Of a stretch of 64,000 bases of DNA, positions 25,919 through 35,179 are shown piece after piece. The position numbers were made by a program, and so were the translations under genes. The stretch's first letter is position 1; each line of letters opens with the position of its first letter. Where the stretch lies: positions 1-64,000 of the forward strand of contig JACQZR010000072.1 of assembly GCA_016213775.1 (NCBI GenBank). The letters are read 5' to 3'. The stretch comes from Acidobacteriota bacterium (GTDB lineage: Bacteria; Acidobacteriota; Terriglobia; Bryobacterales; Bryobacteraceae). The notes beneath the pieces were generated by a model. That model ran no database searches. It saw only the letters and a program-made list of their open reading frames with translations, and had not been told where the DNA came from.

Positions 25919-26539
25919 ATGGAAGTTCGCGACAATCCAATCGGAGACATGAGACTAGCGGTTCCGATCAGCGCTGATTTTCTGGACCGCCTACGGCGAC
26001 GCGAGCCCGAAGCGCTGGCGGAGGCAGTGCACGAGCATGCACGTACCTTGTTTCGGGCCGCGAGAGGACTCGGGTTTGACGAAACCGAAGCGGAGGACCT
26101 GGTGCAGGATGTGTTCACCACTTTCCTCGACCGGCTCGACGGATTTGAAGGTCGGTCGCAATTGCGGACGTGGCTGTTTGGCATTCTGCATCGCAAGGCC
26201 CAGGAGCGGCGGCGGGCTAGGACCGCATACGAACACGACGATCCGATTGACGAAGCGTTCGAGTCGAGGTTCGACGGTACCGGCAACTGGGTGCGCCCTC
26301 CCGCGGACCTGGAACGTCTGTTCCTGTCGCGGGAACTGGGAGAACTGATCCGCGGATGCATGGACGTCCTCCCGACAAGCCAGCGTGAGGCGTTTCTACT
26401 GCGGGAAGTCGAAGGATTGGGAACGGAGGAGATCTGTAAGATTCTCGACGTCACGGTCACTCACTTTGGGGTGCTGATTCACCGCGCGCGGGCGCGGCTG
26501 CGTGAGTGCCTGGAGAAGAAAGGCTGGAGTCAAACATGA
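25919..26539 (+). CDS. ECF-type sigma factor divergent from bufferin operon
   Basis: From the ATG at 25919 the protein has 206 aa. Sigma region 2 spans about 25-100 (GLGFDETEAEDLVQDVFTTF, then LRTWLFGILHRKAQERR) and region 4 about 145-200 (LPTSQREAFLLREVEGLGTE, then LDVTVTHFGVLIHRARARLR). The exact start is uncertain; the ATG at 25949 is an alternative. In Caulobacter an ECF factor (SigF) with its anti-sigma controls the homologous gig/bufferin operon. This gene's divergent position and downstream anti-sigma-like gene support the same wiring here. Confidence 0.88.
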   Translation: MEVRDNPIGDMRLAVPISADFLDRLRRREPEALAEAVHEHARTLFRAARGLGFDETEAEDLVQDVFTTFLDRLDGFEGRSQLRTWLFGILHRKAQERRRARTAYEHDDPIDEAFESRFDGTGNWVRPPADLERLFLSRELGELIRGCMDVLPTSQREAFLLREVEGLGTEEICKILDVTVTHFGVLIHRARARLRECLEKKGWSQT

Positions 26540-26766
26540 TTTCCTGCAAACAAGTGGCGGAGCTCCTCACCTCGGATCAACTCCAATCGCAGAGCTGGTG
26601 GAGGCGGATGGAAGTTCGGCTTCACCTGGCGATGTGCACGCTTTGCGCGCGGCTGGCGCGGCAACTCAACCAGATTCGCGCTGGGGCCCGGGGACTACGG
26701 GAGGGAAATGAAGCCGATGGCGGTTTGGAAGAACGGTTGATCCGCCGTTTGACCCGCATGCAATAA
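26536..26766 (+). CDS. Small zinc-finger anti-sigma-like protein
   Basis: The 76-aa protein overlaps the sigma gene by four bases. It has the HLAMCTLC motif (H-x3-C-x2-C) of zinc-binding anti-sigma factors within residues 30-37, plus an earlier Cys at residue 4. No membrane segment is visible, so it is a soluble anti-sigma candidate. It could sense copper, oxidant or metal directly through its cysteines, which would suit control of a copper-peptide operon; this is inference. Confidence 0.8.
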   Translation: MISCKQVAELLTSDQLQSQSWWRRMEVRLHLAMCTLCARLARQLNQIRAGARGLREGNEADGGLEERLIRRLTRMQ

Positions 26767-26797
26767 AATAGAAAAGTCCCCGCGCGCCGCATTCTCA

Positions 26798-27676
26798 ATG
26801 GCTACTTTCTTCTCGCGTCTTCGCATGACGCTCGACATGATCAAGTTCGAGCACTCGGTCTTCGCCTTGCCCTTCGCTCTCACAGGGGCGCTGCTGGCCT
26901 GGCGCGCGGACCGTTTCCAGACGGAAGGGCTGGCGTGGAAGTTTGTCTGGATCGTGCTCGCGATGGTGGGGGCGCGGTCGGCTGCAATGGCATTCAACCG
27001 GCTGCTGGACGCCGGGATCGACGCGCGCAATCCGCGCACCAAGGCGCGGCACATTCCGTCGGGGCTGCTGTCACGGCGTTTTGCCTGGGGCTTTACCATT
27101 CTGTCGGCCATTGCATTTGTTGCGGCATCGGCGGCCTTGAATCCGCTCTGTTTGAAACTGTCCCCGCTGGCGCTCGCGATTGTGTGCCTTTATTCCTACA
27201 CCAAGCGGTTTACGTCTTTCTCGCACCTGGTGCTCGGGTTCGCGTTGGGCATCGCGCCGGCTGCAGCCTGGATTGCGATCCGCGGTTCGCTGGACGCGGG
27301 CATTCTGTGGCTGACCGCGGCTGTCACCCTGTGGACCGCCGGTTTCGACATTATCTATGCCTGCCAGGATTTTGAATTCGACCGCGACGAGGGGCTGTTC
27401 AGTATCCCGCGGCGGTTTGGCATCGCCGGCGCGCTCCGCATCTCGCGGCTGTTCCACACAGGAATGCTTGCCTGCCTGATTCTGCTGAGCATGTCGTTTC
27501 AATTGGGCTGGGCAAGCTGGTGCGGGATCGCGGTGGTGGCCGCGCTGCTCGTCTACGAGCACGGGCTGGTGAAGGCGGACGATCTGTCGCGCGTCAACGC
27601 GGCCTTTTTCACCGTGAATGGCTGGGTGGGCATGGTATTCTTGATGTTTTGGGCCGCTGATATTCTGTACTTCTAG
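26798..27676 (+). CDS. UbiA-family prenyltransferase (MqnP-like)
   Basis: The 292-aa membrane protein has about eight helices. Both Asp-rich UbiA motifs are present: NRLLDAGID (about 67-75) and a second motif DFEFDRDEG (about 190-198). The next gene, mqnE, starts 2 bp after its stop, so this is most likely the polyprenyltransferase of the futalosine menaquinone pathway (MqnP role). A 4-hydroxybenzoate prenyltransferase is the alternative, but no other ubiquinone genes are seen. Confidence 0.88.
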   Translation: MATFFSRLRMTLDMIKFEHSVFALPFALTGALLAWRADRFQTEGLAWKFVWIVLAMVGARSAAMAFNRLLDAGIDARNPRTKARHIPSGLLSRRFAWGFTILSAIAFVAASAALNPLCLKLSPLALAIVCLYSYTKRFTSFSHLVLGFALGIAPAAAWIAIRGSLDAGILWLTAAVTLWTAGFDIIYACQDFEFDRDEGLFSIPRRFGIAGALRISRLFHTGMLACLILLSMSFQLGWASWCGIAVVAALLVYEHGLVKADDLSRVNAAFFTVNGWVGMVFLMFWAADILYF

Positions 27677-27678
27677 CC

Positions 27679-28812
27679 GTGGGCAATTCAAACCAACAAC
27701 CCGTGATTGACGATGCGCGCTTGGGCTCTGTTCTCCAAAAGGTGCAGGCTGGCCATCGGCTGAGCTTTGAGGACGGTGTGACGCTCTACAGCACGCCGGA
27801 TATTCTCTCGGTGGGCTACATGGCGAACCTGGTGCGTGAGCGCATCAATGGCAACCGGACCTTCTTCAACGTGAACCGCCACATCAACCCGACCGACGTG
27901 TGCGTCGCCAGTTGCCGGCTGTGTGCGTTCGGCAAGAAGAAGAAAGATCCGAAAGCCTACACCATGTCGCTCGACGAAGTCTGGGAGACGGCCGGCCGGG
28001 GCTACAGCGAGGCTGTGACGGAGTTCCACATCGTCGGCGGGCTGCATCCCGAACTGACCGTTGACTGGTATTGCGAAATGCTGCGCGGCCTGAAGGAACG
28101 CTTTCCGTTGGTGCACCTGAAAGCCTTCACCATGGTGGAGATTTCCTATCTGGCGCAGCGGTCCAGGACGCCCATCCGCGAGACTCTCGAACGTCTCCAC
28201 GCCGCGGGCATGGAGTCCCTCCCCGGTGGCGGCGCGGAGATCTTCAGCGAGCGCGTGCGGCGGATCATTTGCGATCACAAGATCGACGGGCGCGAGTGGC
28301 TGGAAGTCGCGCGAGTGGCCCATCAGGTGGGGCTGAAGTCGAATTGCACGATGCTCTACGGGCACATCGAGAGCGTCGAGGATCGCGTCGATCACCTTGT
28401 GAAACTCCGCGAATTGCAGGACGACACCCGCGGCTTCGTGACGTTCATTCCGCTGGCATTCCATCCCGACAACACGCCGTTACAGCATATTTCCAAAACC
28501 ACCGGTTTCGACGATATCCGCAACATTGCCGTGGCGCGCCTGATGCTCGACAATATCCCGCATATTAAGGCGTATTGGGTGATGATGACTCCGAAGATCG
28601 CGCAGATCGCGCAACGGTTCGGGGCGGACGATCTCGATGGCACGGTGGTGGAAGAGAAGATCTACCACGACGCCGGCGCCACCACCAGCCAGTCCCTGCG
28701 CCGCAACGAACTGCTGCGGTTGATCCGCGAAGCCGGCCGCGAACCCGTCGAGCGCGACACCCTCTACCGCCCTGTGGAACGCACGGAAACCACGTTCACC
28801 GTCCTCGTGTAG
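27679..28812 (+). CDS. mqnE: Aminodeoxyfutalosine synthase, radical SAM
   Basis: The 377-aa radical SAM enzyme has the [4Fe-4S] motif CVASCRLC (CX3CX2C, about residues 75-82). Family signatures are VNRHINPTDVCVASCRLCAF, GGLHPELTVDWY, SLPGGGAEIF and FIPLAFHPDNT. It adds the SAM-derived radical to the enolpyruvyl-benzoate intermediate to make aminofutalosine. The start is GTG at 27679, coupled to the UbiA gene two bases upstream. It shows that this organism makes menaquinone by the futalosine route. Confidence 0.95.
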   Translation: MGNSNQQPVIDDARLGSVLQKVQAGHRLSFEDGVTLYSTPDILSVGYMANLVRERINGNRTFFNVNRHINPTDVCVASCRLCAFGKKKKDPKAYTMSLDEVWETAGRGYSEAVTEFHIVGGLHPELTVDWYCEMLRGLKERFPLVHLKAFTMVEISYLAQRSRTPIRETLERLHAAGMESLPGGGAEIFSERVRRIICDHKIDGREWLEVARVAHQVGLKSNCTMLYGHIESVEDRVDHLVKLRELQDDTRGFVTFIPLAFHPDNTPLQHISKTTGFDDIRNIAVARLMLDNIPHIKAYWVMMTPKIAQIAQRFGADDLDGTVVEEKIYHDAGATTSQSLRRNELLRLIREAGREPVERDTLYRPVERTETTFTVLV

Positions 28813-28875
28813 CGCGGCTGGAATTCCGCATCGCTATTGCCGGATTGGCTGTAATCTGGCAGGATAGTTGCTGAT

Positions 28876-30018
28876 ATGTATCCCCGGCAGTTATCCTTCG
28901 GTACCCCACTACCAGCCAGGTCGTTCTTCCTCTTCGGTCCCCGGCAAACCGGAAAAACAACGCTGCTGCGATCGCTCTATCCCGATGCGATGTACGTGGA
29001 TCTGCTGGACTCGCGGACATTTCGCGACTTGGCCGCCAGGCCAGAGCTGTTGCGCCAACGGCGCACTCCCGGCCAGCATCTAATCGTGATCGACGAGATC
29101 CAACGCTTGCCCGGACTGCTCAACGAGGTCCAACTCCTGCTCGACCGCGACAAAAAGGTGCGCGTGATTCTTACCGGTAGCAGCGCTCGCGGCCTGCGCC
29201 AGCGGGGAGTGAATCTGCTCGGCGGACGCGCCCGGGTGGCGCATCTGTTCCCCTTGGTGGCGCCTGAGGTGGGTTACGAGAAATGGGACCGGCGCCTGGC
29301 CGTTGGCTCCCTGCCGGCTGTTCTCGATTCCGAGGAGCCATGGGAAGACCTCGACGCCTACACGGGAGTCTACTTGCAGGAGGAAATCCGGGCGGAGGGG
29401 TTGGTGCGGTCCATTGAGTCTTTCTCACGCTTTTTGGAAGTGGCTGCGATGGGCAACGGGCAGTTGTTGAACTTCACTGAAATCGGTTCGGACGCGGGTG
29501 TGCCTGCACGGACGGTTCGGGAGCACTACCAGTTGCTGGAAGACACGCTGCTGGGCTTTCAACTGCAGCCGTATGCGCGTACAAGGAAGCGCAAGCCGGT
29601 GGCGACCGCGAAGTTCTACCTCTTCGACACGGGCGTTGCCAACTGTCTGCGCAGACGTCGCACTGTGCTGCCCGGATCGACGGAATACGGTGAGTCTTTG
29701 GAGCATCAGATCGTGCTCGAGTGCCGTGCCTACCTCGGCTACCGTCGCATCGACGACCCTCTTTGCTTCTGGAGAAGCCAATCGAAACTGGAAGTGGATC
29801 TGGTGATCGGCGATCATACCGCGATTGAAGTAACCGCCGCCGAGCGTGTGAGCGAAAAGAAATTCACGGGACTGCGTGCTATTGCCGAAGAGGTCCGGTT
29901 GAAGCGCAAGATCGTGGTGTGCCGCGAACCGGCACCCCGCGTGACTGAAGATGGCATTCACGTAATGCCGGTGACAGTATTTCTCCAGGCCCTCTGGGAC
30001 GGCGAAGTGCTACGGTAG
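28876..30018 (+). CDS. AAA-type ATPase with DUF4143 domain
   Basis: The 380-aa protein has a Walker A motif (GPRQTGKTTLL, about 21-31) and Walker B (LIVIDEIQRL). Sensor-like TGSSAR and a C-terminal DUF4143 domain (about 190-360, with YLFDTGVANCLR and FWRSQSKLEVDLVI) follow; the latter resembles a restriction-endonuclease-like fold. These AAA_14/DUF4143 proteins are widespread, often in variable genome regions, and their job is unknown. It is a single gene between the menaquinone genes and bacterioferritin, with its own 63-bp upstream gap. Confidence 0.88.
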   Translation: MYPRQLSFGTPLPARSFFLFGPRQTGKTTLLRSLYPDAMYVDLLDSRTFRDLAARPELLRQRRTPGQHLIVIDEIQRLPGLLNEVQLLLDRDKKVRVILTGSSARGLRQRGVNLLGGRARVAHLFPLVAPEVGYEKWDRRLAVGSLPAVLDSEEPWEDLDAYTGVYLQEEIRAEGLVRSIESFSRFLEVAAMGNGQLLNFTEIGSDAGVPARTVREHYQLLEDTLLGFQLQPYARTRKRKPVATAKFYLFDTGVANCLRRRRTVLPGSTEYGESLEHQIVLECRAYLGYRRIDDPLCFWRSQSKLEVDLVIGDHTAIEVTAAERVSEKKFTGLRAIAEEVRLKRKIVVCREPAPRVTEDGIHVMPVTVFLQALWDGEVLR

Positions 30019-30080
30019 GCCGTCAGCGAATCTCAATCACTGCTCGAATTGTGTGCAGCAAATTGCTACAGTAAGGAACT

Positions 30081-30557
30081 ATGAAGGGCAACGAAAAAGT
30101 AATCGCGTATCTTCAGGAAGTTCTCCGTGCCGAGCTGACGGCCATTAACCAGTACTTCCTCCACGCCGAGATGATGGAAAACTGGGGCTACGAGCGCATG
30201 GCAAAAATTACGCGCAAGGAGTCTATCGAAGAGATGATGCACGCGGAGAAACTGATCGAGCGCATCCTCTACCTCGACGGGACACCCAACATGAGTGAAC
30301 TCTTTACGCTCCGCATCGGACCCAACCTCAAGCAGCAGTTAGAGAACGATCTTGCGCTGGAATGCGAAGCGATTCCGCGGTTGAACAAAGCCATCGTATG
30401 CGCCGTGGAAGCGGGCGACAACGGCTCGCGAGAGCTGTTTGAGAAGATCCTGCTGGACGAGGAACACCACGTGGACTTCCTCGAAGCTCAACTGCATCTG
30501 ATCCAGGAAATGGGCTACGAGAACTACCTCTCCCAGCAGATCAAACACGACGAATAG
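30081..30557 (+). CDS. bfr: Bacterioferritin
   Basis: The 158-aa protein aligns end to end with E. coli Bfr. Ferroxidase ligands Glu18, Glu51, His54, Glu127 and His130 are present (SIEEMMHAEK, DEEHHVDFLE), as is the haem-ligating Met52. It should form the 24-subunit iron store with inter-subunit haem. AAGGA precedes the ATG by a short gap. It is a single gene. Confidence 0.95.
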   Translation: MKGNEKVIAYLQEVLRAELTAINQYFLHAEMMENWGYERMAKITRKESIEEMMHAEKLIERILYLDGTPNMSELFTLRIGPNLKQQLENDLALECEAIPRLNKAIVCAVEAGDNGSRELFEKILLDEEHHVDFLEAQLHLIQEMGYENYLSQQIKHDE

Positions 30558-30603
30558 CCGCTGCCGGTCCCGCTCACCGCGATAGTGCCAGAATAGATCA
30601 CGG

Positions 30604-33600
30604 GTGATCGCTTACTTCACACAGGCATGGCGCTCGTGGCGCGGAGCGAAGGCTCCGGCCGCGCTCGCAATACTGACTCTCGCCGCCGGCATCGGCGCCA
30701 CGACTACGATTTTCACCATCGTCAATGGGCTGATGCTGCAACCTGTGCCCTACGACGGCGGCGACCGCTGGGTCTCCTTGTACGGTGGGGACCCGCGCGA
30801 CCCCGATTCGCGGTCGTCTCTCAGCGCGCCCGACATGGTGCGCTATCGTCAGTCCACTTCGGCCTTCGATTTCGTCGCCATCCTGGCTTTCCAAAGCGCG
30901 AACCTTACCGCCCCAGGGGCGCCGCAACGGGTTGAAATAGTCGAGTCCACCGCCGATGCCGTGAACGCGTTGGGGATCCAGCCGCGAATCGGCAAGTGGT
31001 TCAGCGGGAATGAAGTTGAAGCGGTAGCGGTGATCTCGCATGCGCTCTGGCAGCGGCTCGGTTCCGATCCCGCCATAGCCGGGAAGGGAATCACTCTCCA
31101 AGGCCGGCCCTACAGCGTCGTCGGTGTGATGCCGCCGGGCTTTCGTTTCCCGCTCGCAACGTATGCCGGCGACGTGCGCATCGACGTCTGGTTGCCGCTC
31201 GATCGCAAAGCATTTGAGACGGCCCAGGCGCGAGCCTATTTCGGAATCGCCCGGCGCCGGGGCGGCGTGACCATGCAGGCGGCGCAAGCAGACGCCGCAC
31301 GTGTCGCGTCGCAGATCGCCAAGGACGATCCGGTCACGCATCCGAACTACACCGCGCGGGTGGACAGCATGCTCGAGATCATTCTGAAGGAGATCCGTCC
31401 GACGCTGCTTCTTGTTTTCGCCGCGGCCGGTGTGCTGCTGCTGATCACCTGTGCGAACGTGGCCAGCGTGATGGTGGCCCGGTCTGTGGAGCGCGTGCGG
31501 GAAACGGCTCTGCGCGTTGCGTTGGGCGCCGGCACCATGCAGATGGCGATACAGCACCTTTGCGAAGGCATGCTGCTGGCCGCCGCGGGCGCGATGGGTG
31601 GGCTCGCCGCCGCGCACCTGTTGCTGCGATTCGCCGTGCAGCAGCACGCCGTGAACTATCCATCGTTGGAGCGGCTCGTCATCGACGGCAGAGTTTTGCT
31701 GTTCACTGTGGGCACTGCCTCATTGGCCACCATTTTGCCGAGCCTCGCCCCACTATGGCAGGCCTTACGCACCTCGCCGGCCGAGGCGCTCAATGAAGGT
31801 GTTCGCGCATCCAGCGGCGCACGTAGCCGCAAACTGGCGCAGGTGCTGGTGGTACTGGAGATCGCACTCTCGTTCGTACTGCTGGCCGGAGGATTTGCAC
31901 TCGTGTCGCGTCTCCGGTCCCTACAGCGTACCGCGCCGGGATTCACAATAGACAACCTCGTTACATTCGAACTGAGTGGTGAGCGGCAGCACAATCGCGG
32001 GCCGTTCTACCTCCGCCTGGTGGAAGCCTTGCAGTCGATCCCCGGAGTGAGCTCCGCAGCGCTATCGAGCCAGATCCCGCTCGGCGGCTGCTGCTTCGTC
32101 ACACCGATATTCCCGCGCGGGAGCGGTGCCGATTACCGCGCCGAGACCGCGAGCCTCATGCTCGTGACGCCAGGCTATTTCACGACGATGGGAATTGCGA
32201 TTCGCAAAGGACGGTTGTTGGCCGAGACCGACATGCCGAAGGATGCGATCCCCGTGGTCATCAACGAGGCGGCCGCGAAATTGTATTGGCCCGGAGTGGA
32301 GCCCGTCGGTGCGGCGGGCCGCATCGGCGCCAAGGATGGGAGTCCGGTGACGGTGATTGGGGTGATCGGCGATGTCAAGAACAAAGGGCTGGGCCAGCCG
32401 GCGACACCCGAGGTGTATCTCCATGCGGCGATCGCGGTGATGAATCCCATCCACGCGACTCTCCGTACCTCGCTTCCATCGTCCGTACTCGCCAGCCAAA
32501 TCACCAAAGCCGTGCAGAGCGCGGACAAAGACCTGCCGGTCACAGGCCTCACTACTATGCGCGATGTCGCACGCGAGTCGATGGCGCAGGATCGCATCGC
32601 GTCCTGGGTTACGGGCTTCTTCGCGATTGCCGCGCTGGTAATGTCAGCGTTGGGAATCTACGGCGTCGTCTCCTACTCGGCACGCCAGCGAACAGTGGAA
32701 ATCGGCACAAGGATGGCGTTAGGCGCGCAAGCCAGCGACGTGTTGCGAATGGTTCTTGCTTCCGGCTGGAAGATGGCGTTGGGCGGTGTGCTGTTGGGAA
32801 GCGCCGGATACGCGGCCATTGTTCCTGTATTGCGGCAGGCTGTGGACATTTCCGATGCCGGCATTCTCCCGGCGCTGGTGGCGCTGGTTGTGGTCACGCT
32901 GGTGACGCTCACTGCGAGTTTCTTTCCTGCCTGGCGCGCCACCCTGATTTCGCCGCTGGTCTCCATTCGAGGAGAGAGCGGGTCGATTCTGGAAACCGGG
33001 AAGGAGCTGCTGCGTACCGCTCCGTCTCGCCATGATCCCGTGTTGGCGAGCGAGCTCTCCGCCGGTTTCGTCAAGGCATCGCGCGAGGCCAACTCGTTTC
33101 ACGAAGCGCTGGGGTTGATGCTGCAGATGCTCTGCGAGCGAACCGGCGCGCGTTGGGCGCTCTTGCTGGAGCCTTCCGGACGCGAGGCTTTAGTACAGGC
33201 TGCTTCGCACGGCGGTGTGCAGCTACAGTTGTCTGCCGCGGGTTTCCTCATCAGGCGTATGCGGTCGCGATCAGCCGCTCTCCCTTTCGATGACGCGGAT
33301 TGGGACGCTTTCGAGCGGTGGGCTGCCGCGCAGCGGCCCGACCATTCCCGCGAGATCGGTCTGTTGCGGGAAGCGAATCTGCGGTTGGCTTTACCCCTCC
33401 ACGCAAAGCAGGAAACACTCGGCGTTCTGCTGCTGGGGCCCCTTCCTGAGGACCGCGCCTACGAGCCCGCCACAAGAAGCGCACTTGAGGAAAGCGCGGT
33501 GCCGTTGGCATTAATGCTCGAGAACCTCCGCCTCACCGGCCGCATCGTAGAGCAGGAAAAAGCCGCCGCCGAATTGGAGATTGCAGCCGAGGTACAACGC

Positions 33601-34287
33601 CGCCTGCTGCCGCAGCGAGTTCCCATAAGCAGCGCCGCTACACTTGCCGCCGTGACGATGCCGGCACGAAGCGTCGGTGGCGACTCCTACGATTTCCTTA
33701 CCCGCCCCGGAGAATTAGGATTCGCCATCGCGGATGTGGCAGGCAAGGGCGTGGCCGCAGCGTTGCTCACATCGATGGTGCAGGCGTCGCTTCGTTTGAT
33801 CGCCGCCGAAGACGGTATCGCCCTGCCGATGACCGTGACCAGAATGAACCGCTTTCTCAAGCAGACGTTCGCTGGCAATCGCGGCAGCTTCGCGACCTTC
33901 TTCTACGCGAAGCTGAACGAGACGACGCGCGAATTGCGCTACGTCAACGCGGGCCACAACCCCCCGTATCTGCTCCGCGAGGGCAAGGAAGAAACACTGC
34001 CCAGGACCGGGCTCGTAATCGGCATGTTCGACAAAGCGTTATATGAAGAACGCAGCCTCTCACTTCGGCAGGGCGACCTGCTGTTTGTTTTCACTGATGG
34101 CCTCACTGAAGCCCGTAACGCTTCCGGCGAAGACTTTGGCGAGGAGCGCCTCGTCGATCTGCTGAAAAATTGCGCGGCCGAACCCGCGGATGCAGTGGCC
34201 GCGCATGTGTCAGAGGGAGTGAAATTGTGGATGGGCGAAACGCCCGCTCACGACGACATCACGTTCCTCGTGATGAAGGTGAGTTGA
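30604..34287 (+). CDS. Orphan MacB/FtsX-like permease fused to GAF and SpoIIE/RsbU phosphatase
   Basis: The single 1227-aa frame starts at GTG 30604. Residues 1-788 form an ADOP-type permease: membrane helix 18-40, a MacB periplasmic core, the first FtsX block (about 255-390), a second periplasmic part and the second FtsX block (about 660-785, ending [18 protein letters not shown]). Residues about 815-985 form a GAF-like domain. A helical linker [13 protein letters not shown] precedes a PP2C/SpoIIE phosphatase (about 1005-1225). Its acidic metal-binding motifs are intact: GGDSYDF (about 1024-1030), [14 protein letters not shown] (1042-1055), [17 protein letters not shown] and HDDITF. No stop or frameshift lies at the junction. 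The protein could couple an envelope event to dephosphorylation of an anti-sigma antagonist; this is inference. Confidence 0.92.
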   Translation: MIAYFTQAWRSWRGAKAPAALAILTLAAGIGATTTIFTIVNGLMLQPVPYDGGDRWVSLYGGDPRDPDSRSSLSAPDMVRYRQSTSAFDFVAILAFQSANLTAPGAPQRVEIVESTADAVNALGIQPRIGKWFSGNEVEAVAVISHALWQRLGSDPAIAGKGITLQGRPYSVVGVMPPGFRFPLATYAGDVRIDVWLPLDRKAFETAQARAYFGIARRRGGVTMQAAQADAARVASQIAKDDPVTHPNYTARVDSMLEIILKEIRPTLLLVFAAAGVLLLITCANVASVMVARSVERVRETALRVALGAGTMQMAIQHLCEGMLLAAAGAMGGLAAAHLLLRFAVQQHAVNYPSLERLVIDGRVLLFTVGTASLATILPSLAPLWQALRTSPAEALNEGVRASSGARSRKLAQVLVVLEIALSFVLLAGGFALVSRLRSLQRTAPGFTIDNLVTFELSGERQHNRGPFYLRLVEALQSIPGVSSAALSSQIPLGGCCFVTPIFPRGSGADYRAETASLMLVTPGYFTTMGIAIRKGRLLAETDMPKDAIPVVINEAAAKLYWPGVEPVGAAGRIGAKDGSPVTVIGVIGDVKNKGLGQPATPEVYLHAAIAVMNPIHATLRTSLPSSVLASQITKAVQSADKDLPVTGLTTMRDVARESMAQDRIASWVTGFFAIAALVMSALGIYGVVSYSARQRTVEIGTRMALGAQASDVLRMVLASGWKMALGGVLLGSAGYAAIVPVLRQAVDISDAGILPALVALVVVTLVTLTASFFPAWRATLISPLVSIRGESGSILETGKELLRTAPSRHDPVLASELSAGFVKASREANSFHEALGLMLQMLCERTGARWALLLEPSGREALVQAASHGGVQLQLSAAGFLIRRMRSRSAALPFDDADWDAFERWAAAQRPDHSREIGLLREANLRLALPLHAKQETLGVLLLGPLPEDRAYEPATRSALEESAVPLALMLENLRLTGRIVEQEKAAAELEIAAEVQRRLLPQRVPISSAATLAAVTMPARSVGGDSYDFLTRPGELGFAIADVAGKGVAAALLTSMVQASLRLIAAEDGIALPMTVTRMNRFLKQTFAGNRGSFATFFYAKLNETTRELRYVNAGHNPPYLLREGKEETLPRTGLVIGMFDKALYEERSLSLRQGDLLFVFTDGLTEARNASGEDFGEERLVDLLKNCAAEPADAVAAHVSEGVKLWMGETPAHDDITFLVMKVS

Positions 34288-34731
34288 TTACTTCTCTACG
34301 ATGTCCTTCTTCATCGGTCCCAGCGCGCCAAGCAGAGCGTTCTTCTCGGCCTCGCCCACTTTGAACTTTTCCAGCGCGCCAACGAGATCCTCAACCAGGG
34401 CGCCGAAGTCAGCGCCGCTCACGCCCATTCCCATGTGCGCCGACTTCATGTCCCTGCCGGTGTACTTGCAGGGCCCGCCGCTGGCTTCGCAAATCTGATC
34501 GGCCAGCTTCTTCTTGAAGCCGGCGAGCCGTTGCGGATTGGATGCCGTGTCCTTGAAGAAGCCGTTGATGCGCGCATCGGCAGCAACGCGGGCGACAAAC
34601 TCGTCCACCACGGCGGTGATGGCCTTCTTGCCCCCGAGCTTCTGATACAGCGTCTTTTCCTTCGCTTCCACAGCGGCGGGCATGAGCGTCACGCAGACGA
34701 GAGCTGCGCTCGCGAGAATACGTTTCATCAT
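34288..34731 (-). CDS. Exported group I truncated haemoglobin
   Basis: The 147-aa protein has a signal peptide ([17 protein letters not shown], then AVEA) followed by a GlbN-type truncated globin. It shows [19 protein letters not shown], the B/E-helix region RINGFFKDT, and the proximal His in [10 protein letters not shown]. An added Cys pair, ICEASGGPC, lies before the E/F region. Periplasmic location is unusual for this family and suggests O2/NO chemistry or haem transfer outside the cytoplasm. The stop codon directly abuts the stop of the convergent permease-phosphatase gene (no bases between). Confidence 0.9.
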   Translation of the reverse strand: MMKRILASAALVCVTLMPAAVEAKEKTLYQKLGGKKAITAVVDEFVARVAADARINGFFKDTASNPQRLAGFKKKLADQICEASGGPCKYTGRDMKSAHMGMGVSGADFGALVEDLVGALEKFKVGEAEKNALLGALGPMKKDIVEK

Positions 34732-34798
34732 GTTCGATTGAATCCTCTCAGACAGTGATACGGATGCGCGCGAGAATCGGATTTGACGAATCTTTCCT

Positions 34799-34819
34799 AG
34801 ACAGCTATCATAGCTGTCT
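34799..34819 (+). promoter_or_regulatory. Palindromic operator upstream of padR
   Basis: A perfect inverted repeat has nine-base arms AGACAGCTA / TAGCTGTCT around TCA. It ends 14 bases before the PadR start codon, overlapping the expected promoter/leader. The size and TAGCT core match PadR-type operators, so autoregulation is likely. Confidence 0.75.
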
Positions 34820-34833
34820 TAGGGAGAGTTTCC

Positions 34834-35169
34834 ATGAATGTACGCACGCCCGACCGGCTCCAAGGCTCGCTCAGCCTCCTGATCCTGAAGTCGCTCGCCA
34901 GCCGTGGATCCATGCACGGCTACGGAATCACCGTCCACATACACACCGTGGCCGGTGACGTGCTTCGAGTGGAGGAAGGATCTCTCTATCCCGCGCTGCA
35001 CCGCTTGACGCAGGACGGCTTACTGCGCGCGGAATGGAAGACTTCGGAGAACAACCGGCGGGCGCGGTATTATTCGCTCACGGCGGCAGGCAGAAAGCGT
35101 CTGGCGGAAGAAGAGCAGCGGTTTCTCGAAGTGAGCGACGCGGTCCGGCGCGTTTTGATGTACGTCTGA
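34834..35169 (+). CDS. PadR-family transcriptional regulator
   Basis: The 111-aa protein has the PadR winged helix (about 8-90): LQGSLSLLILKSLASRGSMH, then GYGITVHIH, EGSLYPALHRLTQDGLLRAE and RARYYSLTAAGRKRL. The short C-terminal dimer helix is present. It follows GGGAGAG. Its gene is 10 bp before the ADOP permease, the standard acidobacterial PadR-permease pair. The palindrome at 34799-34819 is its probable binding site, so it would repress itself and the permease. Confidence 0.95.
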   Translation: MNVRTPDRLQGSLSLLILKSLASRGSMHGYGITVHIHTVAGDVLRVEEGSLYPALHRLTQDGLLRAEWKTSENNRRARYYSLTAAGRKRLAEEEQRFLEVSDAVRRVLMYV

Positions 35170-35179
35170 GAGAAACGTC

